From Desulfobacterales bacterium HSG17 (GTDB lineage: Bacteria; Desulfobacterota; Desulfobacteria; Desulfobacterales; Desulfococcaceae): a DNA stretch of 23,321 bases. The notes under the pieces are model-generated. The model saw nothing but the letters and a program-made list of their open reading frames with translations, searched no databases and was not told where the DNA came from. Made by a program: the position numbers and the translations under genes. Location: positions 1-23,321 of the forward strand of contig JAUCGD010000037.1 in the NCBI GenBank assembly GCA_030377945.1. Direction: 5' to 3'. Positions 8,288 to 15,400 of the stretch are shown here, one piece after another (position 1 is the stretch's first letter; each line of letters opens with the position of its first letter).

Positions 8288-8629
8288 ATGGATACTGTAG
8301 TCTTCAAAAAAAATAAATTTCCAAAATTTAGAATATTATTCATAGTTTTTTATTTACTAATTATAGAATTTCATTATTACCCCCTCATCTTGCATGCGGA
8401 TGAAATCAACATAAAACCTCAAAAACCAAAATACACAATTGCCTTTTACAATGTGAATCTTGTTCCTATGACAAAGAATGGTATTGAAAAAAATCAAACT
8501 GTTCTGATTAAAGGTAATAAAATTTTTAAAATTGGTCTCTCAAAGAAAGTTATTATCCCCAAAAATGCAAAGGTGATTGATGGTAATGGCGCCTACCTCA
8601 TGCCAGTTTTGTCAGATATGCATATCTGA
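8288..8629 (+). pseudogene. Truncated amidohydrolase (imidazolonepropionase-like), N-terminal part only
   Basis: The 113-aa frame starts with a basic n-region and a hydrophobic segment (about residues 15-36, FRILFIVFYLLIIEF onward), which looks like an export signal. Then comes the small beta-sandwich entry domain of the amidohydrolase superfamily: IAFYNVNLVPMTKNGIEKN, VLIKGNKIFKIG and AKVIDGNGAYLMPVLSDMHI. Family members continue GLxDxHxH into a TIM barrel of about 400 residues. Here TGA (8627-8629) replaces the second metal-binding His, so no active enzyme can be made. The truncation lies inside a perfect 30-bp palindrome. No Shine-Dalgarno is visible. Some downstream codons (8768-8827) might be a residual C-terminus. 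It is most likely a broken gene, although a short exported peptide cannot be excluded. Confidence 0.7.
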
Positions 8630-8635
8630 CAAAAC
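8606..8635. repeat. Perfect 30-bp palindrome at the truncation point
   Basis: GTTTTGTCAGATATG (8606-8620) is followed directly by its exact reverse complement (8621-8635) with no spacer. The left arm encodes the family-typical LSDM; the right arm supplies CAT ATC then the TGA stop. The core GATATGCATATC (DMHI codons) is itself palindromic. There is no U-tract, so a terminator role is unlikely. Confidence 0.93.
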
Positions 8636-8638
8636 AGA

Positions 8639-8666
8639 GGTAAGCTCTGCTGGGGAGCAACTTACC
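8639..8666. repeat. Stem-loop just downstream of the palindrome
   Basis: GGTAAG (8639-8644) pairs with CTTACC (8661-8666), and CTC (8645-8647) with GAG (8655-8657) above a 3-nt bulge, leaving a 7-nt loop. An alternative hairpin CAGAG/CTCTG (8635-8639 with 8645-8649) would compete with it. It may be a relic end of a mobile element, but no transposase or second copy is present. Confidence 0.45.
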
Positions 8667-8869
8667 AAGGGATAGGATTTTTACAAATGAAATATAATTT
8701 GTTTTAAATATGCATATGTTGTATGTTGCATTTTTTTGAATTGATTTGAATATGCGAAGAGGGTTCGGACAATCTCAAAGATGGCAAAACATTAAAATTA
8801 TTTTCAGATGGAAGAAATATAAGGTGATTATAATGTTAATAGTGACTTTAAATAATGGAGATAAAGTAA

Positions 8870-9070
8870 GTGGCGCACGAATATTCAGTTATAATTCATG
8901 ATTATCTAGCTTCAAAAATAAAAACTGCACAAGAAAAGCAAAGCAAAGCAAAAAAAATTGAAGATTTAAATAATGTGCATTTTTATAATGGACAGTTAGA
9001 AGAATTGTTCAGTATCAGAAAATACTTAACTGATCAAATTGATCTTGACACTCAAAAATATTATAATTGA
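8870..9070 (+). CDS. Small uncharacterised protein, first of a tandem pair
   Basis: The 66-aa soluble, charged, helix-rich protein starts at GTG with GGAG (8857-8860) 9 nt upstream, which supports translation. It resembles the next gene in layout and at spaced positions: a HxxxxxKI segment near residue 10-20, a variable charged middle, then FYNGQLEELFSIRKYLTDQI against FLEGRIQALTELKIFLTNNL. The pair therefore looks like an old tandem duplication with both copies open. No known domain, metal motif or membrane segment is recognised. Neither a toxin nor an antitoxin motif is evident. Function unknown; that it is a real gene is supported by the ribosome site and the paralogue. Confidence 0.62.
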   Translation: MAHEYSVIIHDYLASKIKTAQEKQSKAKKIEDLNNVHFYNGQLEELFSIRKYLTDQIDLDTQKYYN

Positions 9071-9088
9071 TATATTAAAGGGATTAAA

Positions 9089-9304
9089 TTGGCATATATT
9101 TATTTACTCAACCTTCATGAAATAATAGACAAAAAAATCAATGAAGTGAAAAAAGGTATTGCTAATACTTCAAATGACCCTTGGAGAATAAAATTTCTTG
9201 AAGGACGAATTCAAGCTCTTACAGAGTTAAAAATTTTTTTAACAAACAATTTAAATAGCAAATTTCCCCGGAAAATCAGAAAACGTTTCAAAGAAAAACA
9301 ATAA
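9089..9304 (+). CDS. Small uncharacterised protein, second of a tandem pair
   Basis: The 71-aa protein starts at TTG with AAAGGGA (9077-9083) 5 nt upstream, and follows the preceding gene by 18 nt, so the two are probably co-transcribed and co-translated. It shares the pattern LHEIIDKKI...FLEGRIQALTELKIFLTNNL with its neighbour and adds a basic tail (KFPRKIRKRFKEKQ) that the neighbour lacks and that might bind nucleic acid or an acidic partner. Both begin with a non-ATG codon followed by Ala, consistent with duplication of a whole cistron. No recognised domain. Confidence 0.6.
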   Translation: MAYIYLLNLHEIIDKKINEVKKGIANTSNDPWRIKFLEGRIQALTELKIFLTNNLNSKFPRKIRKRFKEKQ

Positions 9305-9826
9305 TACTGCATGATCTTATAATTATGTAACTCGTATTGAAATCATCGAACCAAAAATATCTTATTCATAGGCCTGTTCAATTTTCCTTGTAATATCTAC
9401 TACCTGATTGTTGATAAATAAAACAATCATTTAATCCTGTAAAGAAACAGTGTTAAATAAGCAGGTTTAAAACCCTTTGTCTTTTTCTGATGCTTTACTA
9501 CTCGCAAAGTTTATATTGATTTTTGAGCGGGCTTAAGCCTTAATGAAACGCCTTTAATATTAATTTCCTGATTGTCTTCACGTACACATGTAGAATTCTG
9601 GTGTAAACACTACTATATGTATAATGTCATAAATAAAAACTGTGAGTTGAAAGAAAATTATTTGACGGTATTTATGATGGTATTTTATCTGAACTTAATT
9701 TGTAGCATGTTGTTTTAAAAAGTTATTAAGTATTTTTTTGGTGGATCTCAGCTCCACCAACCGTCATGTGACAGTACTAATTATCTTTCATGTTTTTAAA
9801 ATTTTATTTGTTAAAAATCGTCTTTA
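9305..9826. other. Gene-free AT-rich interval of about 520 bp
   Basis: No frame here combines adequate length, a ribosome site and recognisable protein character. Noted within it: a minus-strand 22-codon frame (9430-9362), the 10-bp palindrome GGCTTAAGCC at 9533-9542, and a stem-loop at 9738-9760. It separates the plus-strand pair from the convergent PilZ gene and probably contains their 3' untranslated ends. Confidence 0.6.
9738..9760. repeat. Stem-loop between convergent genes
   Basis: TTGGTGGA (9738-9745) pairs perfectly with TCCACCAA (9753-9760) across a 7-nt loop, about 70 nt beyond the stop of the minus-strand PilZ gene. The adjoining T-run is upstream on the plus strand, which gives A's rather than U's after the hairpin on the minus strand. 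It is thus not a canonical terminator in either direction, though it could protect a 3' end. Confidence 0.5.
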
Positions 9827-10486
9827 TCAAAAATCTTCAATGGAATATAAAAAATGCATTACAGCCATTAGAAAAGATTTTGTAATATCCTGAAATTCTA
9901 CACCAATGAAAAGCTGACCCTGCTCTCTTTTAACATTTCTGACAACTGCCATTGCACCTATTTCATCGGCAGCTCCAGGAAATTGCAGATATATCCTTAA
10001 CAGGTTCCCCTCTCTTAAAGAATTCAGAGCACTTTTATTATCATTATATTTAAACCTACAGCCATTCTTGCTTAAATCAAATACCACAGCTTTAAATTCA
10101 ACATTCTTGGCTTCAATCCTACCCGGGATAACAACTTCAGTTCTTTTACTACCTCGTAATTCTCTTTGCTGAACTACTTTGGGATATTCAATGGCAATGG
10201 CTTTGATAGGGTTGGTAATTATCTCTATGACACTGGTCTGAAATGCATATATAGACCCCTCAAATAAGTATTTAACAACCATTTTATTACCGGGAAACAG
10301 TTTGTTTTTAATACTTTTATATCGTTTAGGAAAAGTAATAAGCATGAATTCATCATGAAGCATACCAACAAATATACATGTGACAGAAAAATTCACACCA
10401 TCAATTTCAAGGTAAATTTTATTACCGATATCTATATATATGCCTTCAGATTTATCTAACTGCAAAATACCCTCGAACTCTTCCAT
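9827..10486 (-). CDS. PilZ-domain c-di-GMP receptor with YcgR-like N-terminal domain
   Basis: The 219-aa protein has an N-terminal beta-rich YcgR-like domain (about 1-100, with VVKYLFEGSIYAFQTSVIEI) and a C-terminal PilZ domain (about 105-215). Both c-di-GMP-binding signatures are present: RGSKR (111-115, RxxxR) and DLSKNG (137-142, D/NxSxxG). Such proteins couple c-di-GMP to flagellar brake, pilus or exopolysaccharide control. ATG 10486 is preferred over 10492 because AAAGGA on the minus strand lies about 7 nt before 10486 but abuts 10492. It lies downstream of htrA on the same strand, but a 113-nt gap containing a large inverted repeat suggests separate control. No flagellar gene adjoins, so the target process is unknown. 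Confidence 0.87.
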   Translation of the reverse strand: MEEFEGILQLDKSEGIYIDIGNKIYLEIDGVNFSVTCIFVGMLHDEFMLITFPKRYKSIKNKLFPGNKMVVKYLFEGSIYAFQTSVIEIITNPIKAIAIEYPKVVQQRELRGSKRTEVVIPGRIEAKNVEFKAVVFDLSKNGCRFKYNDNKSALNSLREGNLLRIYLQFPGAADEIGAMAVVRNVKREQGQLFIGVEFQDITKSFLMAVMHFLYSIEDF

Positions 10487-10514
10487 TAGCATATCCTTTT
10501 CATATGAACCTAAA

Positions 10515-10558
10515 AATTAATACTTAATTTAAAACTAACGTTAAATTAAGTATTAATT
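10515..10558. promoter_or_regulatory. AT-rich perfect inverted repeat (18-bp arms), candidate operator upstream of pilZ gene
   Basis: AATTAATACTTAATTTAA (10515-10532) and TTAAATTAAGTATTAATT (10541-10558) are exact reverse complements around an 8-nt spacer. Each arm also contains TTAA-N3-TTAA. On the minus strand, TTGACA (10575-10570) sits just upstream, so the repeat covers the expected -10 region of the PilZ gene's promoter, as a repressor site would. It could instead be an all-AT hairpin that weakens readthrough from htrA. Confidence 0.55.
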
Positions 10559-10599
10559 CACATTATTTTTGTCAAGCACTAAAACAAAAAGAGCCTTTA

Positions 10600-12027
10600 C
10601 TATGGTTTTTCCAACCTCACGACAAATACATGACTGTTACCTCTTCTAAACAACAGCTGCAGTAGTCCTCCTTTACCCATGGCTTTTAAATATTGTCTGT
10701 AATCTTGAATGGTGGAAATTTTATGACGGTTGATTTCCATTAAAAGATCTCCTTGACGAACGACTGTGTTTGATGCTTGGCTATTGGGCTCTATATCAAC
10801 AATTAAAAGTCCTTTGATATTTTCAGGATAACCAAGCTTACCTGCGATATCAGCATTCATTTGTTTTAATCTAAAACCAAACAGGTCAAAACTCTGGTTA
10901 GAGTCCGGATTTTCACCAATTGTATCGGTACCATTTTCCGGTCTTTTTCCAAGTTTGACTTTCAAAGTTTTTGCTTTGCCTTCACGTATCAGTTTGATAT
11001 TAATTTTTTCACCAACAGAGGAACCGGCAATGGTCAAACTAAGATCCCGTGCAGAATCAATATGTTTACTGTTGATCATAACAATAACGTCACCAACTTT
11101 AATACCAGCCTTGTCTGCAGGGTTATCTGCATATACTTTAGCAACATACACGCCTTTTGTCTCTTTAATATTATAATATTGTGCAAGCTCTTGAGTTACA
11201 TCCTGGATGGCAACTCCTATCCATCCGCGGGAAACTGATTTTTGAGATGTTAGTTGATCAATTACTCCTGTTGCGAGATCAGAAGGGATAGCAAACCCTA
11301 TGCCCTGCCCTGATTTGATAATTGCTGTATTTATACCTACAACCTCACCTTTAAGATTTAATAAAGGTCCTCCTGAATTGCCAGGATTAATGGAAGCATC
11401 GGTCTGGATAAAATCATCATATGGCCCGGAGCCAATAATCCTTCCCTTGGCGCTGACAATCCCGGCAGTTACAGTCTGTTCAAGCCCGAAAGGGCTGCCA
11501 ATGGCAACCACCCAGGAGCCCACTTCAGTTTTTGAAGAGCTTCCAAACTTTAATGATACAAAATCTTTACCTTTAATTTTAATCAAGGCCAAATCTGTAA
11601 TTGGATCTGTCCCTATGATCTTTGCATCATATTGTGTTTTATCATGCAGTATTACTTTAATTTGATCTGCATCTTTAATGACATGATTATTAGTAACGAT
11701 ATATCCATCCTTGCTGATAATAAAACCTGAACCCAGACTTTTCTCTTTTCTGCTTTGTGGCCCCTGATTCAAAAAAGGAGCAAAAAAATCATTCAATGGG
11801 TCTTTATTTCCGTCAAAGGGCTGGCCAAAAAAATGATTATAGACTCTTCCTCCGCCTTGAATTGTTTTAACTGTCTGAATATTTACAACTCCAGGCTGTG
11901 CAAGTTTAGCAAGTTTGGCAAAACTTGCAGGCACCATAATTGTATTAACTGTTTTTGCTGCTGTTGCCGGTATAGCCAAAAGGACAATCGCCATCATAAT
12001 GATAAATATTTTATTTGTCTGTTTCAT
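10600..12027 (-). CDS. Periplasmic serine protease, HtrA/DegP family
   Basis: The 475-aa protein degrades or refolds misfolded envelope proteins. A Sec signal peptide (MKQTNKIFIIMMAIVLLAIP, then ATAA) implies export with cleavage near residue 24. The trypsin-like domain carries the triad His115 (TNNHVI), Asp145 (DPITDLALIKI) and Ser218 (INPGNSGGPLLN). PDZ1 (about 262-360) includes GWIGVAIQDV and ADKAGIKVGDVI; PDZ2 (about 385-470) includes GLLIVDIEPNSQA. This is the full DegP/DegQ architecture. An in-frame ATG at 12069 is rejected because AGGAGG lies 5 nt before 12027 and that start gives a clean signal peptide. It follows a regulator-kinase pair on the same strand after 71 nt, matching stress operons in which the kinase pair controls its own protease. 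Confidence 0.95.
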   Translation of the reverse strand: MKQTNKIFIIMMAIVLLAIPATAAKTVNTIMVPASFAKLAKLAQPGVVNIQTVKTIQGGGRVYNHFFGQPFDGNKDPLNDFFAPFLNQGPQSRKEKSLGSGFIISKDGYIVTNNHVIKDADQIKVILHDKTQYDAKIIGTDPITDLALIKIKGKDFVSLKFGSSSKTEVGSWVVAIGSPFGLEQTVTAGIVSAKGRIIGSGPYDDFIQTDASINPGNSGGPLLNLKGEVVGINTAIIKSGQGIGFAIPSDLATGVIDQLTSQKSVSRGWIGVAIQDVTQELAQYYNIKETKGVYVAKVYADNPADKAGIKVGDVIVMINSKHIDSARDLSLTIAGSSVGEKINIKLIREGKAKTLKVKLGKRPENGTDTIGENPDSNQSFDLFGFRLKQMNADIAGKLGYPENIKGLLIVDIEPNSQASNTVVRQGDLLMEINRHKISTIQDYRQYLKAMGKGGLLQLLFRRGNSHVFVVRLEKP

Positions 12028-12098
12028 CACACCCTCCTGATTTAAATTATTATAATTAAAAATTTCCACTTAACTATAATAAAACATGTATATGACTA

Positions 12099-13505
12099 CT
12101 AAATAACCTCAAGATTATAATATGGTAATATAATTTTAAACCCTATGCCTTGATTCTGCCTTTTAAAAACTGAGATATTCCCTTTGTGCTGACGAACAAT
12201 TGTTCTTGCCAGACTCAATCCTAAACCGGTTCCTGCACTTGATCTCGACTCCTCAGTTCTGTAAAACCTTTCAAATATTTTTTCAAAAAAAGCAGAGTCA
12301 ACACCTGGGCCTGTATCCTCAACATTTATTATTATTTCACAATTTTTTACAGCAGTATTAATACATACCTGCCCATTTTCATAAGTATATTTAATTGCAT
12401 TATCCAGTAGATTGGAAAATGCTCTTTGAAGCATTTGAATATCAGCAATAACAAAGATATTATCCTGAATATCAAGAATTAACTCAATGTTTTTATCCTC
12501 TGCCAGTGGAGCAAAAAGATCACATGCATTTTTTACCATTGAGGAAAGATTAGTTGTTTTAAATTGAAAATCGCTCTCTCCTGCTTCTGCCCTTGAAATT
12601 AACAGCATTGTATTGATCATATCAAGAAGGCGATCTGACTCTTCAATGGTATTTGCAGCCATGGTACGATAATTATCCATATTCTCATCATGGACAAGTG
12701 CAAGTTCTGCAAAACCTCTGATTCTTGTAATCGGGCTTTTTAAATCATGGGCAATATTATCACTCATTTCCCTTATATTTTTTACAAGTTTTTCTATTCT
12801 GTCCAGCATGGAATTAAAAGTTATTACAAGTTGATCAAGTTCATTTTTATTGCCCGTTGTTCTAACTCGTGCTTCAAGGTTAGATCCGGTTATATTCTGA
12901 GCTGTTTTTGTTATTGTTTTTACACCTGATAATGCCTTTGCCACGAGAAGCCATCCTGACACTGCAGAAAAAACAATAATAAATCCCATGGCAGCAAAAA
13001 AGACTTTTTTAAATGCTGATAAAAACTTAGTTTGATAATCCATTGCAATTCCTGTTTGCAAAATTACATTTACTGCTACAAAACTGTAGAGTATTCTTGC
13101 CTTTTTTTTAGTTGATGGAATAGCAATGGTCTCAAAGAAATTTTTATGCGTGATAATAAGTTTTTTTAAAGCATGCTCTTGAATATTAACATCTTTCCAA
13201 TAGGACATATGTGAAGATGCAAACACTTCTCCTGAAGAGTATAAAAGCCTGAAAAAAATTACTTTCTCTCCTGCTGCCTGTGCTTCGAGCACTGCAAGCT
13301 CTCTTGCACCCATTAATCCATTTCTTTGAATGGAAGCAGAAAATTTAGATGCATTTTCAAGGAGGCTTTCATCAATCTGAGTCTCAATAGTTTGTGTGGC
13401 AAGAAAATAGAACAAAACAAATACAACACCGGAACAGATTGTAAAAATCCCTGTAAACCAGAGTGTTAACTTAAAGGCTATGGTATTAAATATTTTATGA
13501 CTCAT
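12099..13505 (-). CDS. Membrane sensor histidine kinase, CpxA/BaeS-like
   Basis: The 468-aa protein has two membrane segments (about 13-36 and 168-190) flanking a periplasmic sensor loop of about 130 residues, a HAMP linker (about 190-242), a dimerisation/phosphoacceptor domain with the H-box MSDNIAHDLKSPITRIRG (His253), and a catalytic ATPase domain with N-box NLLDNAIKY (Asn369), DTGPG (397-401) and GTGLGL (425-430). All catalytic boxes are intact. Its ATG overlaps the TAA of the response regulator by one base (TAATG), indicating translational coupling. Downstream htrA suggests the signal is envelope or unfolded-protein stress, but the sensor loop is not recognisable and metal sensing, as in CusS-type kinases, is possible. 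Confidence 0.93.
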   Translation of the reverse strand: MSHKIFNTIAFKLTLWFTGIFTICSGVVFVLFYFLATQTIETQIDESLLENASKFSASIQRNGLMGARELAVLEAQAAGEKVIFFRLLYSSGEVFASSHMSYWKDVNIQEHALKKLIITHKNFFETIAIPSTKKKARILYSFVAVNVILQTGIAMDYQTKFLSAFKKVFFAAMGFIIVFSAVSGWLLVAKALSGVKTITKTAQNITGSNLEARVRTTGNKNELDQLVITFNSMLDRIEKLVKNIREMSDNIAHDLKSPITRIRGFAELALVHDENMDNYRTMAANTIEESDRLLDMINTMLLISRAEAGESDFQFKTTNLSSMVKNACDLFAPLAEDKNIELILDIQDNIFVIADIQMLQRAFSNLLDNAIKYTYENGQVCINTAVKNCEIIINVEDTGPGVDSAFFEKIFERFYRTEESRSSAGTGLGLSLARTIVRQHKGNISVFKRQNQGIGFKIILPYYNLEVI

Positions 13506-14176
13506 TAAACTTTCAGGACATATCCTGCACCCCGGATAGTATGAATCAGCCTGGGTTGATAGTCTTTATCAATTTTATCTCTTAGCCTGCAAATTCTTGC
13601 TTCTACAACATTGGTCATTGGATCAAAGCTGTAATTCCAGACATGTTCCATAATCATGGTTTTAGACACCACTCTCTCTTTGTTTCTCAGTAAATATTCC
13701 AGAAGAGAAAATTCAAGGGGCTGCAACTCTATAGTCTCATTATTTCTTTTTACCTGGCGCTTTAGGATATCAACATTTAAATCAGCATATGAAAGATTTA
13801 CAGGATCTGTTATATTACCAGCCCGCCTGATAAGCGCCTGTACCCTGGCAAGAAGTTCTGAAAATGCAAAAGGCTTGGTTAAATAATCATCTGCTCCTGC
13901 CTGCAGACCATTTACTCTGTCATCCACCCTGTCCCTTGCACTTAAAATAATAACAGGGGTATTATTTTTATTACTTCTAATCTTTTTAATTAAAGATATA
14001 CCATCTAATTGAGGCAGCATTATATCTGCAATCATTGTATCATAGGGCTTTTCAAAGGCCATTTCAAAACCTTGCGTTCCTGTTACTGCATGGTCAACTG
14101 CAAAACCTGATGAGATAAATCCTTTCTCAATAAATTTTGCAATTTTTAAATCATCTTCAACAAGAAGAATTCTCAT
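13505..14176 (-). CDS. OmpR/PhoB-family response regulator
   Basis: The 223-aa cytoplasmic DNA-binding regulator has an N-terminal receiver domain with acidic pocket EDD (7-9), phosphoacceptor Asp51 (IADIMLPQLDG), Ser79 and Lys101 (YLTKPF), and a C-terminal winged helix (about 125-222, with LQPLEFSLLEYLL and VVEARICRLRDKID, ending HTIRGAGYVLKV). It is the first gene of the regulator-kinase-HtrA set, with GAGG before the ATG and a candidate promoter about 25 nt upstream. Length and layout are typical of CpxR/CusR-like regulators. Autoregulation is likely by analogy, but no recognition repeat was identified. Confidence 0.95.
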   Translation of the reverse strand: MRILLVEDDLKIAKFIEKGFISSGFAVDHAVTGTQGFEMAFEKPYDTMIADIMLPQLDGISLIKKIRSNKNNTPVIILSARDRVDDRVNGLQAGADDYLTKPFAFSELLARVQALIRRAGNITDPVNLSYADLNVDILKRQVKRNNETIELQPLEFSLLEYLLRNKERVVSKTMIMEHVWNYSFDPMTNVVEARICRLRDKIDKDYQPRLIHTIRGAGYVLKV

Positions 14177-14198
14177 GATATACCTCGTAAAATTCCCT

Positions 14199-14228
14199 AT
14201 TTTACAAATTTTTCATAAAACAAATCAA
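14199..14228 (-). promoter_or_regulatory. Candidate promoter of the regulator-kinase-htrA operon
   Basis: On the minus strand, TTGATT (14228-14223), an 18-bp spacer and TAAAAT (14204-14199) occupy the 55-nt gap between the thioesterase stop and the regulator ATG, predicting a short leader of about 16 nt. It would let the stress operon be expressed apart from the RNase J-FtsK operon upstream, from which no terminator is visible. Confidence 0.45.
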
Positions 14229-14231
14229 ACC

Positions 14232-14699
14232 CTAAGCAATCAAATAAGTTGCCGTGCCTGTGGCAATACGGCTTTTTATTTCATTATATAGATCTATTTT
14301 GGAAACCACAATTCTTGATCCGGCTCGAATAATCCTGCTTTTGCATTTAAAGGACTTTCCTTTACCAGGTCTCAGATAATCAACACGCATATCTATTGTT
14401 GCAGAAGATGTAATTTTTTTTTCAATGATATCAATGGGTTTGTCCTGATGTAGCTTGACACATGAAATTAATGCACTCAGCCCTCCTGTCAAGTCAATAA
14501 CAGAAGCTGTTACTCCTCCGTGTAAAATACCGGCCACAGGATTGCCTATTAAATCCTTTGTCATAGTGAACCTTGTCACAGCCTGGGCAGTTTTATAATC
14601 AAGTTCGTCAATATCAATACCCAGAACTTTATTAAATGGCAGCAGTTCCAGATAGTATTCTCTTATTTTTGCAAGTACTATATCAACTTCAACAGTCAT
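14232..14699 (-). CDS. Hotdog-fold thioesterase (PaaI/YigI-like)
   Basis: The 155-aa single hotdog-domain protein probably hydrolyses an acyl-CoA in the cytoplasm. The signature GILHGGVTASVIDLTGGLSA (58-77) contains the HGG turn (60-62) and the central helix, with Asp69 in the position that often activates water, followed by IDMRVDYLRPG on the next strand. Substrate cannot be read from sequence. AAGGA lies about 7 nt before the ATG. It is the last gene of the minus-strand RNase J-FtsK group, 50 nt after the methyltransferase, with no terminator between. Confidence 0.88.
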   Translation of the reverse strand: MTVEVDIVLAKIREYYLELLPFNKVLGIDIDELDYKTAQAVTRFTMTKDLIGNPVAGILHGGVTASVIDLTGGLSALISCVKLHQDKPIDIIEKKITSSATIDMRVDYLRPGKGKSFKCKSRIIRAGSRIVVSKIDLYNEIKSRIATGTATYLIA

Positions 14700-14749
14700 A
14701 TCAGTATCCTTATATTTTACAAAAGAGTTAATCTAACTTTTTGATTATT

Positions 14750-15400
14750 TCAAACTTTGATGCGGGCTGGGGCAGTTCTTTGTAAAACACCGAGGGTTTT
14801 TACCATTTCAACCTCTTGATAATCTCCTGATTGAATAGCAATCTCATAGATCTTTCGAGGAGCCTGCCCTCCTTTTTTTGGATCAAAAAAAATATCATGT
14901 ATCACAAGGAAGCCTTTGGGCTGTATATGGCATGCCCAGGTTAAAAAATCTTCATAGGCTGCTTCAAAGGAGTGCCCACCATCTATAAACAGCATGGAAA
15001 GAGGTGTTTTCCACATTCTGCCTGCAACACTTGAACCCGCAACAATGGGAACAATAGTGTTTTCAAGGCTTGTCTGTACAATTGTCTGCTGAAAAAAAGG
15101 AAATGTATTAACCCTTGATAATTTAGAATCATAAAGCTCAGGATCAAAATACTCTTCACCCTGCTGTTGTTCCTCTGAACCTTTATGGTGATCGATAGAA
15201 AAAAGAATGGACCTGTTTTGTTCACATGCACATCCAATTATATAGGCAGATTTGCCGCAATAACTTCCAATTTCAAGAACAGGACCACTTTTTGATGTTT
15301 TAAGGGCAATATTATATAGCTGCACTGCTTCATCATCATCCATAAAGCCCTTGATACTATGCAGTAGATCAAAATCAATCGTTTTCATAAGTTCTAACAA
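14750..15400 (-). CDS. Class I SAM-dependent methyltransferase-like protein
   Basis: The 216-aa protein resembles the methyltransferase-24 group (cephalosporin hydroxylase and sugar O-methyltransferase relatives). Motif I is [17 protein letters not shown] (40-56), an acidic strand end follows at SIDHHKG (69-74), and [16 protein letters not shown] (137-152) and VIHDIFFDP (167-175) complete a Rossmann fold with metal-binding-like acidic residues. The acceptor is unknown. The TTG at 15400 has GGGA 5 nt upstream and overlaps the 3' end of ftsK by 26 nt; an ATG at 15388 is the alternative and would remove four residues. Either way it is translationally linked to ftsK, which is an unusual partner. 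Confidence 0.82.
   Translation of the reverse strand: MLELMKTIDFDLLHSIKGFMDDDEAVQLYNIALKTSKSGPVLEIGSYCGKSAYIIGCACEQNRSILFSIDHHKGSEEQQQGEEYFDPELYDSKLSRVNTFPFFQQTIVQTSLENTIVPIVAGSSVAGRMWKTPLSMLFIDGGHSFEAAYEDFLTWACHIQPKGFLVIHDIFFDPKKGGQAPRKIYEIAIQSGDYQEVEMVKTLGVLQRTAPARIKV

Noticed and set aside
9362..9430. Minus-strand 22-codon frame ending DITRKIEQAYE
   Set aside because: Too short to support without homology or expression; frames of this length are frequent by chance in AT-rich DNA.
9515..9610. Minus-strand run of about 30 codons ending SLRLKPAQKSI
   Set aside because: No start or ribosome site and stops nearby; not distinguishable from noise.
9738..9760. Stem-loop as an intrinsic terminator for the PilZ gene
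   Set aside because: On the minus strand the hairpin is followed by A's, not U's, so the required U-tract is missing.
12028..12069. Longer htrA start at 12069
   Set aside because: The 14 extra residues disrupt the signal peptide and lie upstream of a strong AGGAGG correctly spaced for 12027.
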